This document shows, in pieces, positions 30,484-44,135 of a stretch of DNA of 64,000 bases. Position numbers and translations under genes: made by a program. Numbering within the stretch: position 1 is the first letter of the stretch; each line of letters starts with the position of its first letter. Source of the DNA: Trichobilharzia regenti (taxonomy: Eukaryota > Platyhelminthes > Trematoda > Strigeidida > Schistosomatidae); assembly GCA_944472135.2 (NCBI GenBank), contig OX235262.1, positions 27,389,362 to 27,453,361 of the forward strand. The letters run 5' to 3'. The notes under the pieces were generated by a model. The model saw only the letters and a program-made list of their open reading frames with translations, did no database searches and was not told the DNA's origin.

Positions 30484-31694
30484 ACCTAAATCATCTACTG
30501 CAGCATGTGTCAAATTTAGACCCATTGCTATTACCTCTCCTTTTTTGAAAACTATGGAGAAATTAATTTTACTTAGTCTTGTACATTCGCTTAAATCCTT
30601 TAGCCACCCTAAACAGTTTGCCTATAAGCACAGTAGAAGCACTTTAGATGCAGCTGTCGTCTTATATCATAACATTGCTTGCAGTCTAGACAAGGGGGCT
30701 AAATTTGTTCGTTGTGCATTCCTAGACTAAACATCTGCTTTCGACTCGGCCCCTAGGGACATCTTATTAAACAAACTTGCTGCTAGTCAAACAGAATGTT
30801 GGACTGTTAAGTGGTTACATTCCTATTTCTCAGATAGAAAGCAGTACACCGTATATAAAGGGAAGTCCTCCACTTCATTGCCTACTGAAGCCGGTGTCCC
30901 TCAAGGTGCTGTGCTTTCTCCTTTTCTTTTTTCTTTCTTCTTGCACGACTTGCCTCACTCTGATGAAATAAACTTTGTGAAGTATGCTGATGATTTAACG
31001 GTTTCAATGGCTGTTAACTCCCAGCTAGATTGTACTAAAATAAATAGCTTTCTATCGGAAGTCAGCAAACGGTCTGAGTCCAACGGTCTTAAACTGAATC
31101 CTTCTAAGTGTCAAACTGTTGATTTCAGCTTAAGATGTAAAAGACAGTGAAAAGAAGTTGTCGATTCTCATGACAGTTGTAAGATTGATGACAATGATAT
31201 AGGAATCAAATCAGAAATTAAGTATCTTGGACTCATTCTCTCTTCTGATCTCTCCTGGTCTTCCCATGTCTTAGCAATCTCCAGTAAAATATTCCGCCTG
31301 ACATTTTACATTAAGAAGTTAAGACACTCGGGTATAACTCAACCCCTCATCCTACAGTTCGTAAACTCTTGCATCCTACCTATTCTTCTTTATTGTTCAC
31401 CCCTGCTTATTCTTTCCTGGTTTGCTTAAAAAGGACTATGTCACAATCCGTAGAATACTGAAGACTGTCAGTAGAGTGAGTGGTGTCCCAGTGGACCACA
31501 TAGTTAACGTCGTTGTCGATAGGCATTTGACTTCGTGCAATAAATTTGCTAAAGGGATTTTGTCTGACTTGGAGAATCCACTTCCCCTCAGGTTTCACCT
31601 GGCATCTATCTCCTCAGGTAGAACAAGAGGAAACTTCAGAAAACTGTATGCTCGCACGTCTAAGTATAGCGATTCTATGATAGGCAGCCTGTAG
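30484..31694 (+). pseudogene. CR1-B copy 1, part 3: reverse transcriptase and C-terminus
   Basis: RT motifs in order: KFRPIAITSPFLKTMEKL, QFAYKHSRSTLDAAVVLY, TSAFDSAPRDILLNKL, AGVPQGAVLSPFLF, FVKYADDLTVSMAV. Then the C-terminus RRILKTVSRVSGVPVDHI to the end at 31694. In-frame stops lie near 30729 and 31148, and the frame shifts near 31400. It completes the element begun at 16345 and joins directly onto the next CR1-B copy. Confidence 0.85.
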
Positions 31695-34600
31695 ACGGCC
31701 GTAGGTCATTTGATCAGCTGATGGATATTGGCGTTATTTTTGGAAAAGACGTCAAGGTTAGGTCATTTTTCGTTGTTATACACACTTTATCACATATATT
31801 CCAGCTAAAAGTTGGTGAAATACGGCGTATTTAGAAGAAATGGGCAATGGTGGTGTCCTTATCCGGCCGTAGCTTACAGGCAGTTTGCAGTTTGTTGAAA
31901 AACGTACTTTTCCGTTCAGAATATGTCGAAGACACATGTTATAACGACCATTTCGTGAATTATTTTGCATTTTAATGGATTACACATGGATATGATCAGG
32001 TGGGATAGATCGTTTTGGTAATTATTTCATTTACTTTGTTGTGTGCTTTTCTTAATGCTGACAAGGCTCCTCCACATGTATTTCTTTAAGGAAAAATCTG
32101 CAGAAATACTTAGAAATTATATGCGCATAGTATTTCCTTATTTTATGACATAAACTTGACGTTTGCAGGCAGATGCAATATCGATTTTGCATTATTGAAA
32201 AATGTTTACTGACGTAATTATATACAATTTAACTAATTATTTCGTCATTTCAAACATATTTCATGGTTAATTATTGTGTTTACACTAATAACAATGTCTA
32301 CATCTGTATAATACTCGAATGACCTTGGCGGCCTGTTTGAATATTTTTGGGCTACCACATTCCATGTACATTTTGCATCTATTTACTCGTATTTTATTGG
32401 TATTTACATATCACATTATGCATTCTAATCGTATTATCCACTCCCGGGATTTTATAAAACGTTTTAAACCCAAAAACTTTCATATTTGCAATAAACTCAA
32501 GAAAAAGCACCATGGAGGTTGGCAGCGTGCCTTAAAATCTACACCCATACATCACACCACTGTTCCAGTTATCATTAGTACCAACTGCCGGTCCCTGCCT
32601 AATAAAATTCTGGATTTTCAGTCTCTGTTGTCTTCTAGTACCTACCACAATACTGGTATTGTCACTCTGCAAGAAACCTGGCTCCATGACTCATACGATG
32701 ACAATATTGTGTCTCTAAACAATTTCAATGTTTTTCGACAAGACCGTGTTTGTTCCAAGAAAAAGTGTGGTGGAGGTGTTGCAACTTTTATTCACTCAAA
32801 ATGGTCCATTTCAAACAAAGTTTGTTTCAAATTCTCGAATGACTTCATTGATTGCATCACTGTGAGATGTCGCCCGAAACACATCTCAAAATACAAATTC
32901 ATTTATATTTCTAATGTTTATGTCTCTCCTGGCTGTACCATATTGGATTTATCTATGTTCGCCGATGAATTCACCGCTTTTGCTGCAGCTTGCTTCGAGA
33001 ACTCTTTATCAATAGTAACTGGCGACTTCAATGGAAGCGATTGCTCCTTCCTTATATCACTTGGTCATGACAATATTGTTAACTTTGCCACCCGTCTTGG
33101 TAAAACACTGGACCTAGTATTCATTAATGATGCTGGCATATATGAAGCTCGCAAACGTGCTCCTCTACTTAATTCTGACCACTGCATCATACGTGTACTG
33201 CCTAAAATATATTCCAAATCACACAAAGGTGTCCTCTCTCACCTCTACAGTAAAGTTCAACGGAGATGCTACTCAAAAGACAACCTAGACAAGCTCAGAT
33301 GCATGTTGAAAGACACTAACTGGGACTTATTTACAGAACAAACATTAGATGAAACAATCACAAACACTACCGATTATCTTAAATTCTGTTTCGAAATATG
33401 TTGTCCTAAAGAAACATTATTCATTCGATTTGATCGCTTATCTTCGCCATATCTCAAAAAGCTACGTAGAAATAAAGAACTGTTGTTCAAAACTAATGAT
33501 AAGCCTGGTGTAAAAAAGTTAAACATGCTGATAAAACTGGAAATGAAAAGACTAAGTGTTTTATATAATCAAAGATTTTTGTCATGTAAAACCCCTTCTA
33601 ATTTATGGAAACTTTTCAAAGAAATTACTAACGGTAAGCGATGTATTTCTGTTCCATCTCTTAATGTTGACACTCTTAATAAATCTTTCATACGCTCTTC
33701 TGTTGATACCCTTCCAAATGATACAAATCATATTGACAATAACTTTAGTGGTTTTAATACCCTTGATGTGCTTAAATGTCTCCGGTCTCTTAAGCCTTCT
33801 CAAAGCCTTGGTCCTGACGGCATACCTGCCATTGTCCTCAGGAATTGTGCTGATATTTTGTGTTATCCTCTTACTAACATTTTTAATGCTTCTTTTTCCG
33901 GTAACGTTCTACCTTTTGCATGGAAAAACATTAAAATTATCCCTATACCAAAACCATCTTCTGGTTCTGATATTAAATTTCGGCCTATTGCAATTACTTC
34001 CCCCTTTTTAAAATTGATGGAAAAATTACTTTTACTTCGTCTTGAACCCGCTTTGAAACCTTTTAATGATCCTAAACAATTTGCATACAAACATGGTAGA
34101 AGTACCTTGGATGCTGCGGTTGTCTTATATCACAATGTTGTCTCTTGTTTAGACAAAGGTGCTAAATATGTTCGTAGTGCTTTCTTAGACTACACATCTG
34201 CTTTTGACTCTGTACCTAGGGGCCTTTTGTTAAATAAGCTATCGTTGACACAAACAGGATCCTGGGCTAAGAGTTGGTTGCATTCCTATTTTTCTGATAG
34301 AATGCAGTATACTGTATATAACGGCAAATCTTCTTCTACCTCGCTTACAAAATCCGGTGTTCCACAAGGTGCTGTACTCTCTCCTTTTCTTTTTTCTTTC
34401 TTCCTACATGACCTACCTCATTCAAACGAAACTAACTTTGTCAAATATGCAGATGATCTGACTGTATCACTGCCTATCACTTCCGAGTCTGACAGCTCCA
34501 AACTTAATAGCTTTCTGTTGGACATCAACAAGTGGTTCAAGTCAAATGGTCTTATGTTAAATCCTTCCAAATGTCAGGCACTTGACTTTACTTTCAAGCA

Positions 34601-35545
34601 TCGACGTGACATACATGAACTAGTTAGTTCTCATGATGCCTGTAGCATAGATGGCACTGAAATTGAAACCAAGTCAAGCATTAAATACCTTGGATTAGTT
34701 CTTTCCTCTGACCTTTCATGGTCATCCCATATCTTATCTATCTCTAAGAAAATGTTTCGTCTTACCTTCTACATTAAAAAGTTAAGACAATCAGGTATCA
34801 ACCAACCTTTAGTTTTGCAATTTTTAAACTCCTGTATTTTACCTATTGTACTCTATTGCTCTCCATTAATCTTTCCTGGGCTTCTCAAAAAGATTATATC
34901 ATATTACGAAGAGTATTAAATGCTGTGAGTAGAGCTTGTGGTCTGCCACTGCATGAGCTCGCTAATACTATAGTCGAGAGGCATATAAATTCCTGTACGA
35001 AATGGGCAAAGGCTATAATGTCAGACCCTCTGCACCCCCTTTATTCACACCTGTCCCCTTGTATCTCATCAGGTAGGACGAGAAGTCAATATAAAAAGGT
35101 ATATGCTCGTACTACTAAGTATAGAAATTCTACAATACCCTATTTAGCGCGTACTTTATGTGACGAAGACTCTGTTAGACGTGAAACTTACAAGTTACTA
35201 TGTAATTAGCACAGTGAATCGACCCTTTCATCGTTCATCTTTCTGTATTTTATGGTGTTACACTTTCTATCGTTTAAATCGTTACTCTGCTATTTTATTT
35301 TTAGTTGGTATTACTATTATTACTACAATTTTGTACTTTATACATATTTTTCTCCGTATGGCACACAGTATTTTGCTACGTAGCTGCTACAACAATCGTT
35401 TTATTACTATTATGTATTGTGTATTTTTAATTTTTTTTGTCGTTTTTGGGTAAATTAGATGCAATATTGTACTGAATGCTGAAAATTCCTTGCTGTATCA
35501 TGAGTACTGTTTTTGGAATAAAGCTATTATTATTATTAATTCTTA
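31695..35545 (+). mobile_element. CR1-B copy 2, nearly full-length LINE
   Basis: A ~620-bp leader (31695-32318) without ORF1, one long ORF2 with a single frameshift, and a 3' UTR (35210-35545) ending in (ATT)n. The family is the same as the broken copy to its left and the N-terminal piece at 60.65-61.17 kb. Lack of an ORF1 may be real for this family or due to 5' truncation. Confidence 0.82.
32319..35209 (+). pseudogene. CR1-B ORF2 (EN-RT) with one A-run frameshift
   Basis: The first 866 codons are open. Endonuclease: STNCRSLPNKI, VTLQETWLHDSYDD, KKKCGGGVATFIHS, IVTGDFNGSDCS, LNSDHCIIRVLP. Reverse transcriptase: SLGPDGIPAIVLRN, FRPIAITSPFLKLMEKL, FLDYTSAFDSVPRGLL, SGVPQGAVLSPFLFSFFL, FVKYADDLTVSLP. 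The C-terminus follows in the +1 frame from ~34893 to 35209 (RRVLNAVSRACGLPLHE). The break sits at a run of five A near 34893, where the sister copy suggests one more A. Either a real single-base deletion or a homopolymer error. All catalytic residues are present. Confidence 0.86.
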
Positions 35546-35999
35546 TGTTCTTTTTCAGATAATATCTACTTTCCGGAATTTCATGGATTTGGGTGATAGA
35601 GAAAAAGATACATGTTAATTCATCAATAAATGTATTCCTCGTTATTCGTTTGTTTATTCTACTTGAGAAGACAGAACATTAGCCCTTGCGTAATTTGTGA
35701 GGTATAGCGTATATGAGGCTATCTGTGAAATACTGAGTAGGAGCAGATATTCGGAGAAGCCTATTGGTAAAACATTATGTTGTAGTCAAACAAAGTAAAT
35801 ATGTCTAAATCATAGAGGAGGTATTGCGATTATAAAGCGTTTCGAGTTATCTATCGTCTTAGCAGAATACATATACTGATTCGCGATTCATAGTCACAAA
35901 GTGAGAGTAAATCTACCTGAGATAGTTTGCTTGTGATTTCTGCATGCCGCAGTGTACCATAAGGAGAGACTATACCTATGCTGTTAGATGTATGACTCA
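35546..35999. other. AT-rich spacer, nothing recognised
   Basis: Lies between the CR1-B 3' end and a truncated BEL LTR. No ORF, repeat copy or RNA gene could be recognised. Confidence 0.45.
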
Positions 36000-36331
36000 G
36001 TGCAGTGCTGTGCCTCACGCTGTTCCTCGAAGATTTTCAGAACAGCTTAGTGTTAACAGACGCAAAAACCAAAACACTGTTTGGTGACTCAATAATTCCT
36101 TATTCTAACGCCGACATATAACCAGCAATACTGACATTACAGACTAAAGTTCAAGAACAAATATTAAAACAATAAATCACGATATTACTTCTGACAGTTT
36201 TCCATATTACTTCAGCACAGTGAACGACGAGACGATGACTGCAGTATTGATGACGCCCAACAAAAATATACAGAAGATGGATTTGAGCAATTGACCATGA
36301 ATTGATCGTTCAATCTTCAACCACATTGACA
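36000..36331 (-). mobile_element. Truncated BEL LTR, sister of the solo LTR at 7542
   Basis: Matches the solo LTR at 7542-8114 without the SINE and lacks its first ~60 bp. It ends CACATTGACA at 36331 and is followed by the same target DNA (CATGTGTTGATAG) as the 8.1-kb copy, so the two loci are duplicates of one insertion. Confidence 0.78.
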
Positions 36332-36795
36332 CATGTGTTGATAGAACTGTCTGTCATTCGCTTTTGGGACTTGCCAGGGAACAATTTCGTCAACTGAGAA
36401 TATGGTGATGATATTGGCCACCTCGGTTGTGGGAAGTAACAATTGAATTCGAGAGATATGAAAATAATACTGATGTTTGATCGTAGGTGTCTGTTCTGGA
36501 TCTCTTGTGTTAAGTAGTATAATACTGTGAGTAATAATGAGGTCAAACATATACTGTCAGGTAGAGATGTGACTCCAGGTCATTGTCAATGACACAGATG
36601 GATTCACTTTGTGGGATCTCACTTATCTAATCAACCCTTATATTCCATTCTTATCACTATCCTTTCTCTCTCACATTTATACTCAAAGGAGTTCCGCTTA
36701 ATTTCCTTTTTCTCTGCCATTGTGTGCTACATGGGATGTGGTAATTTGAACAGGCGCACTGATGTGCGAGCTTCTATGTTGAAAGTCAGTCAGTC
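36332..36795. repeat. Duplicated LTR flank, then unrecognised DNA to the palindrome edge
   Basis: 36332-36590 is the copy of 8115-8372. 36591-36795 is unique in the window and ends in CAGTCAGTCAGTC just before palindrome homology begins. Confidence 0.55.
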
Positions 36796-39700
36796 AAAAT
36801 GATATATAGTCTAGGTATAAGGAAATGTTAAAATGTGGATAATGATCACCGAAATACCAACGATTGGTAATCGTATTTCTTATTTGGTTCTTGTCTAACC
36901 GAGAAAGAGCTATCTTACAATAGTTTCTCCTCTTACCCGATATAACTCTCACACTGTCTCGTTATATCTCACGAGTTAGTTTATTTTATCCCACAGCCTA
37001 AATGCTAAGTCAAAATACATCTGATGAAATATGTTTTGCTCATTACCAACTAAATATAATACTTTTCAAGTGTGGAACTCGAACTGCTACACTTGTGTGC
37101 TGAATTTAATGTTAAAACTCATCCAGTAAGCATCTGTCGCTGCAGCTGCCCAGTGTCACAAATCACTACAGTGTTAATTGGACTAAACAATTATTAAAGC
37201 CGTTTCCTAAGTACTCTATGCATTTTTTAATTCCTTCAATTGCTCAGCTAAAGTGCACCGAAGAATAACCGATGAACTAAAAGTCAGTAACACGGACATA
37301 AGATATAGTGTAAATAGAAGTGAATGAGATGAGCGATTTTTTATCCCTGTGGTACGCTTAACTGAAATATAATAGTATGTATTTCGTATAAACGGGTAAG
37401 TTTAAAATAAATGCATGCCATCTTTACAGGCACGATGAGTAACGTATATAGATGTATAATGTATATAAATCAAGCAAAAAGTTGTGTGACAGGCTTGATA
37501 TGATTACGAGTAGCAATAATTTATGATCGGCGAATTGTCATCAGTAAATATTGCTGTATAACACTGTGATTTATCAAAACAAAATCTGATCCATAATGGA
37601 TTTATACTCGCCCACAGTGCCAAGTTTAAAACATATCAAAAATACTTATCTTATGCATTATGTGCCTCCTAATAGTTTTATTTTGTCTTCCTCATTGTAG
37701 GTTGTCAGTCTTCGCAGACATTCAACTAGATGTCGTCATACATATTGTCTGCAAGCAGCCGTTCAATACATCCACCTCACACAAAGCTGTTTGTATGAAA
37801 CCTTGAGATTATTCACTTCGGGCTGCAGAACAGTTAGCACACTTGTATTACTGACGCAGTGACATACAAACTTGTACATGTTTTGTGAATTTTGCCTGTA
37901 TTAACATTCCCTTCATAGCAAATTCAGTCTGTGATAACAATTCACCATTATCTTTTCATTGCGTTGATAGTTGCGTATATATTAGAAAAAAGCTAACCTT
38001 GTCGTATTAGTTCTCTAAAATACTTTCACTAAGTGCCCACACTTTTGCTTAGAGCCAGGTGCTGCTCGTGGTCCATGAAATACTTATTACCGCATTCGTA
38101 AATAACTATCAAGCTATTATTATATTGAGTAGTGAGACAGAAGTTGTATAAAATTTCGATGTTAATGTGTTCACGGTTATGGGTACAAAATATGCATGTT
38201 TCATTTCCAAACAAGAAAGTTTTATAGGGTAATGCAGGGCTTAGCGCAAAGAGGTAATAGTATATTCATTACTGTATACATCATATGTAGGTAAAATGCT
38301 TCTATTCTATTGAAGGCGAAACTACAATATCTACCTGCAGGGTTTCGTCACTGCACTTACATGGTGATCAGTGCTGGTGTCAAGGAACTTAACCCTAGGT
38401 TCCTATTGTTACAAAGACGCTCCGCTCGACTTTAACTCCAAAACAACAGTATTGTTGGAAGGAAGTTATATTGTTTGGCAATTAAAGCGGAGAATAATAC
38501 AAGTCTATAAAGAAATGTTTTATACGAAATTATTATTAATTTTATTCGTTTTCGCTCGTCTTCGTCGAACTTGTACACAATCGAACCATTTGCGCCTTTG
38601 AGTTGCCCACCAATGGCTACTAGTTCCAAAAACAAAACGTTCAGTGTTCACGTCCATCGACAGACGTAATGCATTTAAAGCCCACATGTACTTTCCATGA
38701 TCACGGCGACAGTGTGTGGAATATAAAAAATTGCAGAATAATCAGGCGCCACACAAAATGGAACAATCTGCACGGCAAACAAGTTGAAGTCCACATCTGG
38801 ATTTTAATCTTCATGTTGATCATGCTGGCAAATTTAAATCACTACCTACACAGCGCCGATAAACCTTGATATCTGAGAAGTAACAGAAATGCACAATGTG
38901 AGGATAAACGTTATCGCATTTTAAAGTTAGATCGCCTCTGGTTTCCTCGTCTTTCATTGGCTAGAACAGTGGTGGTCAACCAGATTTTCGATTTGTTATA
39001 GGTAGGCGCTGTCGTGTACGGTTTTGTGTGGTTGTGTTATGCGTGGTTTGCAACCAACTTTGACGAATATAAATTTAACATTTTACTATTCTAACATTGT
39101 TTCACTGTTTTTTATAAAGGTACAGTGCTCTTTTCGATATACACTCTCTTGAGGTTAGTTAGCCACTATGGTGGTTATCAGCGACTACGATCCTGTGGGT
39201 TTCAATGCATTTCTTGGTTTGTGGTTATACGTACAGTATTTTCTACTTCAATATTTCTCACTTGCATAGTCTGTTATGCTGTTTCTTGCGAATTAACTGT
39301 GACAAGCTGTGGCAATAATGTGCTTCGTTAACAAGCCCTTTTTCTAGAATTTCATTGCAGGTAATCAGTGCGAGGGGAAGCATCACATATGTAAGAAGCT
39401 GCAAACGCGTTACAAAACTGTCTAAAGGCGAGGACCTTATAAATTACTAAAAGTGACGACCTTTTTCACATACCAGTATGTGGCTTCGTTCAGATGCAGC
39501 AGAAAAAATAGGCGAAAAAGATTTTGTTTAGTAGTGAGACAACTTTGTGGAACTTTCATCTAGCTTGTGTGTTTCACTCTAATATTTTTGTCCCCCAGAC
39601 CACTAACAAAGTATTGTTAAATGCTTTCTTGTAGTTTGATTCGGTGGCACAATTACTGGCATTTAATATAATGCATGCATGATATACATGACATTTTCTG

Positions 39701-40880
39701 CACCATCAATGTGCTCCACATTTCAAAAGAAGTGTAAACTGTGATGACTGAATTTTTTGAATTCTTGGTCATATATGACCGTGCGTGTTTATCACGCGGG
39801 TGGTTAATTTATAAAAGGGGATTTGGTCCGTTTCACTTTCAGGAATGTCGAATCGTAATGAGGTCTGTCTGTTGGTTTAATTGGGTGGAAGCAGATTTGG
39901 TCGCATTCGGACAAAGGTATTGGAAAAACAATGAGTGTTTTACGACTGTTGACCAGATACATTTACATAATCACGTGAGGGAATCGATTCTACATACAAC
40001 GACGAGTGAAGGAAAGTTCAATCATTCACTAATAACCATGCGGATACTCTTTTCCCACTTTGTGATCCCGGATAACTTTGGATGTGGGCAAACAGTTCTG
40101 TGCACTTGAACTGCGGAAGGATTTAAACGTGACGCAATTTGGATACTGGGCAGTTTCCGTCGAATAATGGGAGATACTTCCCAAACGTAAACTTCTATCT
40201 TGGATTGTGTTCAGCCTATACATGTAAATAAACTTGTCTGCGTTGCAGTGGAATAAAATCTTCTATCTAATATTCTCGTGTTCTATCTGTTCTGCATGCG
40301 GTAAGAGTATGGCATGCTAGACCGGTACTCCCTAGGATATGAACCCGTTACTGTACGTAAGTGTAATTCTGTACGAACGCTATCGATTCACACTAGTGGT
40401 GAATTATAAGTACTTAGGTCGAGACTAAACATCTGCCCAAAGTTATGCGATTACGCCTCCCAGCCATAAGTAAGTCTGTAGGGAAAACTTACAAAATAAC
40501 CTAACCTCTGTATTTGAAAAATAAGAACAACACATAAGCACTGCAGTGAAGTTCGATTTCGTATAAGATTAAGTGTAATAAAAATTAAAGCATTACTATT
40601 CAATTAAACCTGATGTCAGTCTATATGATTATACTGCGAAATGAAGTCTATATGAGACGGATAATTGAGTAGATGGGGCCGTGGTCCTCCTAGTAATATT
40701 TCGTTTACACCACCAAATTGCTTTCCCAGATGTCACTGACAAGTCAGGCAACCACCTCGTCATGATGACGAATTTAGTCTCACACAGATAGAATTAGAAA
40801 AGTATGGCAAGCTGGATGCTAAATATATTTACTAAAAAATAATAACAGGCAAATGCCTTTACAAAATTGTATTTTGTTAT
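36796..40880. other. Outer left arm, no gene recognised
   Basis: 4.1 kb of AT-rich DNA. The longest ORF (39741-40109, 122 codons) shows no family signature, has no good splice pattern and keeps no clear coding bias, so I do not call it a gene. 38795-38875 shares a short motif (AATCACTACCTACACAGCGCC) with the CR1-A 3' UTR near 43860. Confidence 0.45.
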
Positions 40881-41871
40881 CATTTCAGATAGGCCGAATT
40901 GCTGTGACCAGGTTGACTAACGTTAATCGAAATCCGAAAATAAGTGAATAAAGTCTATTTTTTAAGTCGCTGAAGTCAGCAAAAGTAATCTAAAAGTAAA
41001 ACGCTTTATATTTGCCTATGATTGCTAGAAAGATTCATTTTCCTATCTCATTATTTGCTCATAACACCATTTGTAAATGTAGTCGAAAATTGAACGCTCA
41101 ATTCATGGTCGTTTGCTGAAACCAAACTCCATAATTTTGGCAGGAGTCATCAATACGGCAGTCATTGTCTTATCGTTCACTGTTTGGTGAAAGAGAGAAA
41201 ACTATCAGAAGTATTATCGTGATTTATTGTTATAACATTTATTCCTTGACCTTGTGCATAATAACCTTATTGTTGGTTACATATTGGCGTAAGAATAAAG
41301 GATTCTGGGGTCGCCAATCTGTGTTCTGGTTTTTCGCTTTGGTTATTGCAAATTGTTTCTAAAAGTTTTCCGGGGACAGCGTGAGGTACAGCGTAGTGAG
41401 AGCTGGACATTGACAGTTTATGAGACTTGGCTGACAGTTTCTGGTAGTTTGTGATAGTTTCTGTTCGACTTTCCTGGTATCTGCCCATCTATTTTGGACA
41501 AGTATTGCCTGGAACTTTTCTGGATTTTTTGGCCAAGTTCAGTGATATCTGGGTCAAAGAAGGGACAAGCGTCCCGGAAGCAGACAGGAAAGTAAGTAAT
41601 GCTGAGTTGCTTGTTAGTTGTGATGGTATGTATGATGCTCAGCATGATGAGTCTGTTGTTCATAGTTCGCCGTTTAGGGATGGTAAGGACTTAAATTTGC
41701 CTAAATTCGAGCCTCGGTACTTTGATGGAAACCCAACAAACTGTCCACAGTTTATCAAGGAGTTTGATATCATCTTGAGTGGTTTTTATTAAATGATGAA
41801 ATGAAGTTGATGTATTTGATGAGGTGCTGCACTGGAGTTGCTTCAAGAGCTATACAGTACTGTAAGTTATA
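40881..41871 (+). mobile_element. BEL2 fragment, left-arm copy
   Basis: Same structure as 13749-14737: flank, 365-bp LTR (41072-41436), leader and defective gag truncated at the same base by a LINE module. It differs from the 14-kb copy at several positions where the right-arm copy does not, for example ATTTTTTGGCCAAG here. Confidence 0.82.
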
Positions 41872-42735
41872 ATATTAATATATATTCTCATTTTTTACAT
41901 GAGGGACGCCAGTTTACAGGCATCATCTATTCGATAAGTTACACATAAGATTAATAAGCATATTTAGTAAAGATAATATAATAAGGTACATATTTTTCCT
42001 AGCTATGTGGGATACACCAATTGTATAGGCATGTATAAATATTGTTTTAATAATAATAATATATTTCTCCCTCTTTATGCAGGAACATACCTATTGTACA
42101 GGCATGGATAAGTTATTATATAAATTACATATAATTTGATGTATAATGGATATACAGTTTGGTTGTTCTTTCTGGCATTAGAGTCAGTCGGAACAGTCTG
42201 CTATAAAGTCTGTTTGTGTAGCACATAAAGAGGTATAGAAATATTGTCTTCGCATTAACAAAAAACCCAGACATCCCTTGAAAGTAATACAGATATCTGG
42301 GGAAAATAAAGCTTGAAGTCAATTCTCCTATATAACTTTGTTGTGAACAGCACCCTTGGCTTAAAGATTATTGATGTCTTATGTTGAGGTCAGTGATATA
42401 TTTATTCCATTTTTCAGCAGTTTTATCGTAGTTTCATAACAGGAAAGAAATTTGATCGTGGGGGCGAAAACTAGATAAGGTCATGCTAAGTTGTTTTACT
42501 GCATCAAATGGTGCCGAGGTCATTTCCAGGATTCTCCATTTGCGCCATTTGTGTCTGCATGACGGACTGTACTCGTAAGTTGAGTAAAATGTTGAAAAAC
42601 TGTTCGAAAACCAGTTGCTTCTTCATTTCAGATCATGAATACTCATTTACAGCATGTTCGCCAGCGTCTTCAAATGGTAGGATTGGATCGTTCCTGAAAT
42701 TTCAGTGATTATGAGATAAATGGTTTGAATTAATC
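41872..42735 (-). repeat. LINE 3' module, copy E5
   Basis: Extended-tail version as at 14738-15692, ending at 42735 where CR1-A sequence in the other orientation begins. One terminal hairpin is disrupted here (TTCCTGCATAAAGAGGGAG). Confidence 0.65.
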
Positions 42736-44135
42736 CCAACCTTGAAAACGACCTAGCAATTCAGGGCCATAAAATCCCCAGACTCAAATCTGTACTAGAC
42801 CTAGGACTGAAATATTCACACAATCTATCATTTTCAGAGCATATCTCGAATCAAGTATCGAAATCACGCAGGCTTATTGGTTTCCTACTCAGGAACTTCT
42901 ACAGAAACGAATCCAGAATACTACTGTACAAGGTTTGTGTGCGCCCACTCCTAGATTACTGCTCATTCATATTTAGTAGTACACGCATAGAAGACAAACT
43001 GGAAGTAGAAGGAGTACAGAGGTACTTCACGCGAAAAGTACTCGGAACCGATAACGGCACAAACTACTCTACCAGATGTGAAATCCTAGGACTAGAAACA
43101 TTATGGTTAAGGCGACTGAGACTAAATCTGGTACTCTTCTATAAGCTTCTTAACCAAATAGTGTATACCCCTGCTAACTATACTCGGTTCTCAGGAGACA
43201 CAGGATATAACCTTAGACACACTAAAGGTACAGTGGCTATAAAACCATGTAAAACAGCCACCAGGCAAAAATTTTTCTTGATTAGGTATGCCCAAATATG
43301 GAAAAAACTACCTGAGAAAATGAGACTAGCAAGCACATTGGCCTCCTTTGAAAAGGCACTTAATGACACAGTAAGTGAGTTTGTAATTAATACCAGTGGT
43401 AATTCCCATGTAAGAGTTTCAGAAATCATAGGCCCATTTAATGTATGAACTCAGAGACTACACCTGTTGTTTGTTTTGCCTCTATTTATAATTCCAGACA
43501 AAAAAGCAGCAGTCATGACAATAACACCCATTCAATTAAGAGTCGATCGAACTATGTCTACCTGATACAAAGGGTGAACCATAACCAACATACGAATGAA
43601 ATATGAGAAAACAAGGTCGAAACTTACCGCAACGCCACATGAAAAGATAAAAGTTACTTGAACATCATTTATAATCCACCAACTGGTCTCCTTCCCAAAA
43701 AGAATGCGGCGTTGTTTTATCCAAAATGGCGAGGAAATACATAAATCCACAGCTGCTGTTGTAAACACTCAGTGGGGGTAGGAGCCAACAAAGTAATCCA
43801 TACAGAGCATATGTATACTTCACATGGACACGGAGACTCTGCGGAATACGTCATAATTCAAATCACTGCCTATACAGCGCCGATAAACCTGGATACCTAT
43901 GATATGACGAAAACATGCTGAAAGCTGCATCTCAGATCAAGTTGATTCATTCGATGGTAATGATCTACTCCTGCATGCCTTCTTCGACATCTTGAATGGA
44001 ATGGTTCGCAGTTATTCTCGTAGTAATTCGAAAAGAATAAAAAATTCACCGGTTGCCGAATCAAAAGTACTTCTTTGCATGTTTAACTCTATTCTAACTG
44101 CTATTATCCCAAGCTTACAAAAATTCTAAACTTAT
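42736..44135 (+). pseudogene. CR1-A 3' fragment (ORF2 C-terminus and 3' UTR), left arm
   Basis: From about 42740 it follows the CR1-A ORF2 from DLGLKYSHNLSFSEHISNQV to the stop at 43448, with SFIFSSTRIEDKLEVEG and QIWKKLPEKMR. The 3' UTR then runs to about 44135, diverging where the sister at 29.4 kb continues into the LINE 3' module. It is a few percent diverged from the copy at 24-27 kb. Fossil with no catalytic part. Confidence 0.82.

Noticed and set aside
39741..40109. 122-codon ORF in the palindrome arm as a protein gene
   Set aside because: Present in both arms, but that follows from the duplication. No known motif, no splice pattern, no start context.
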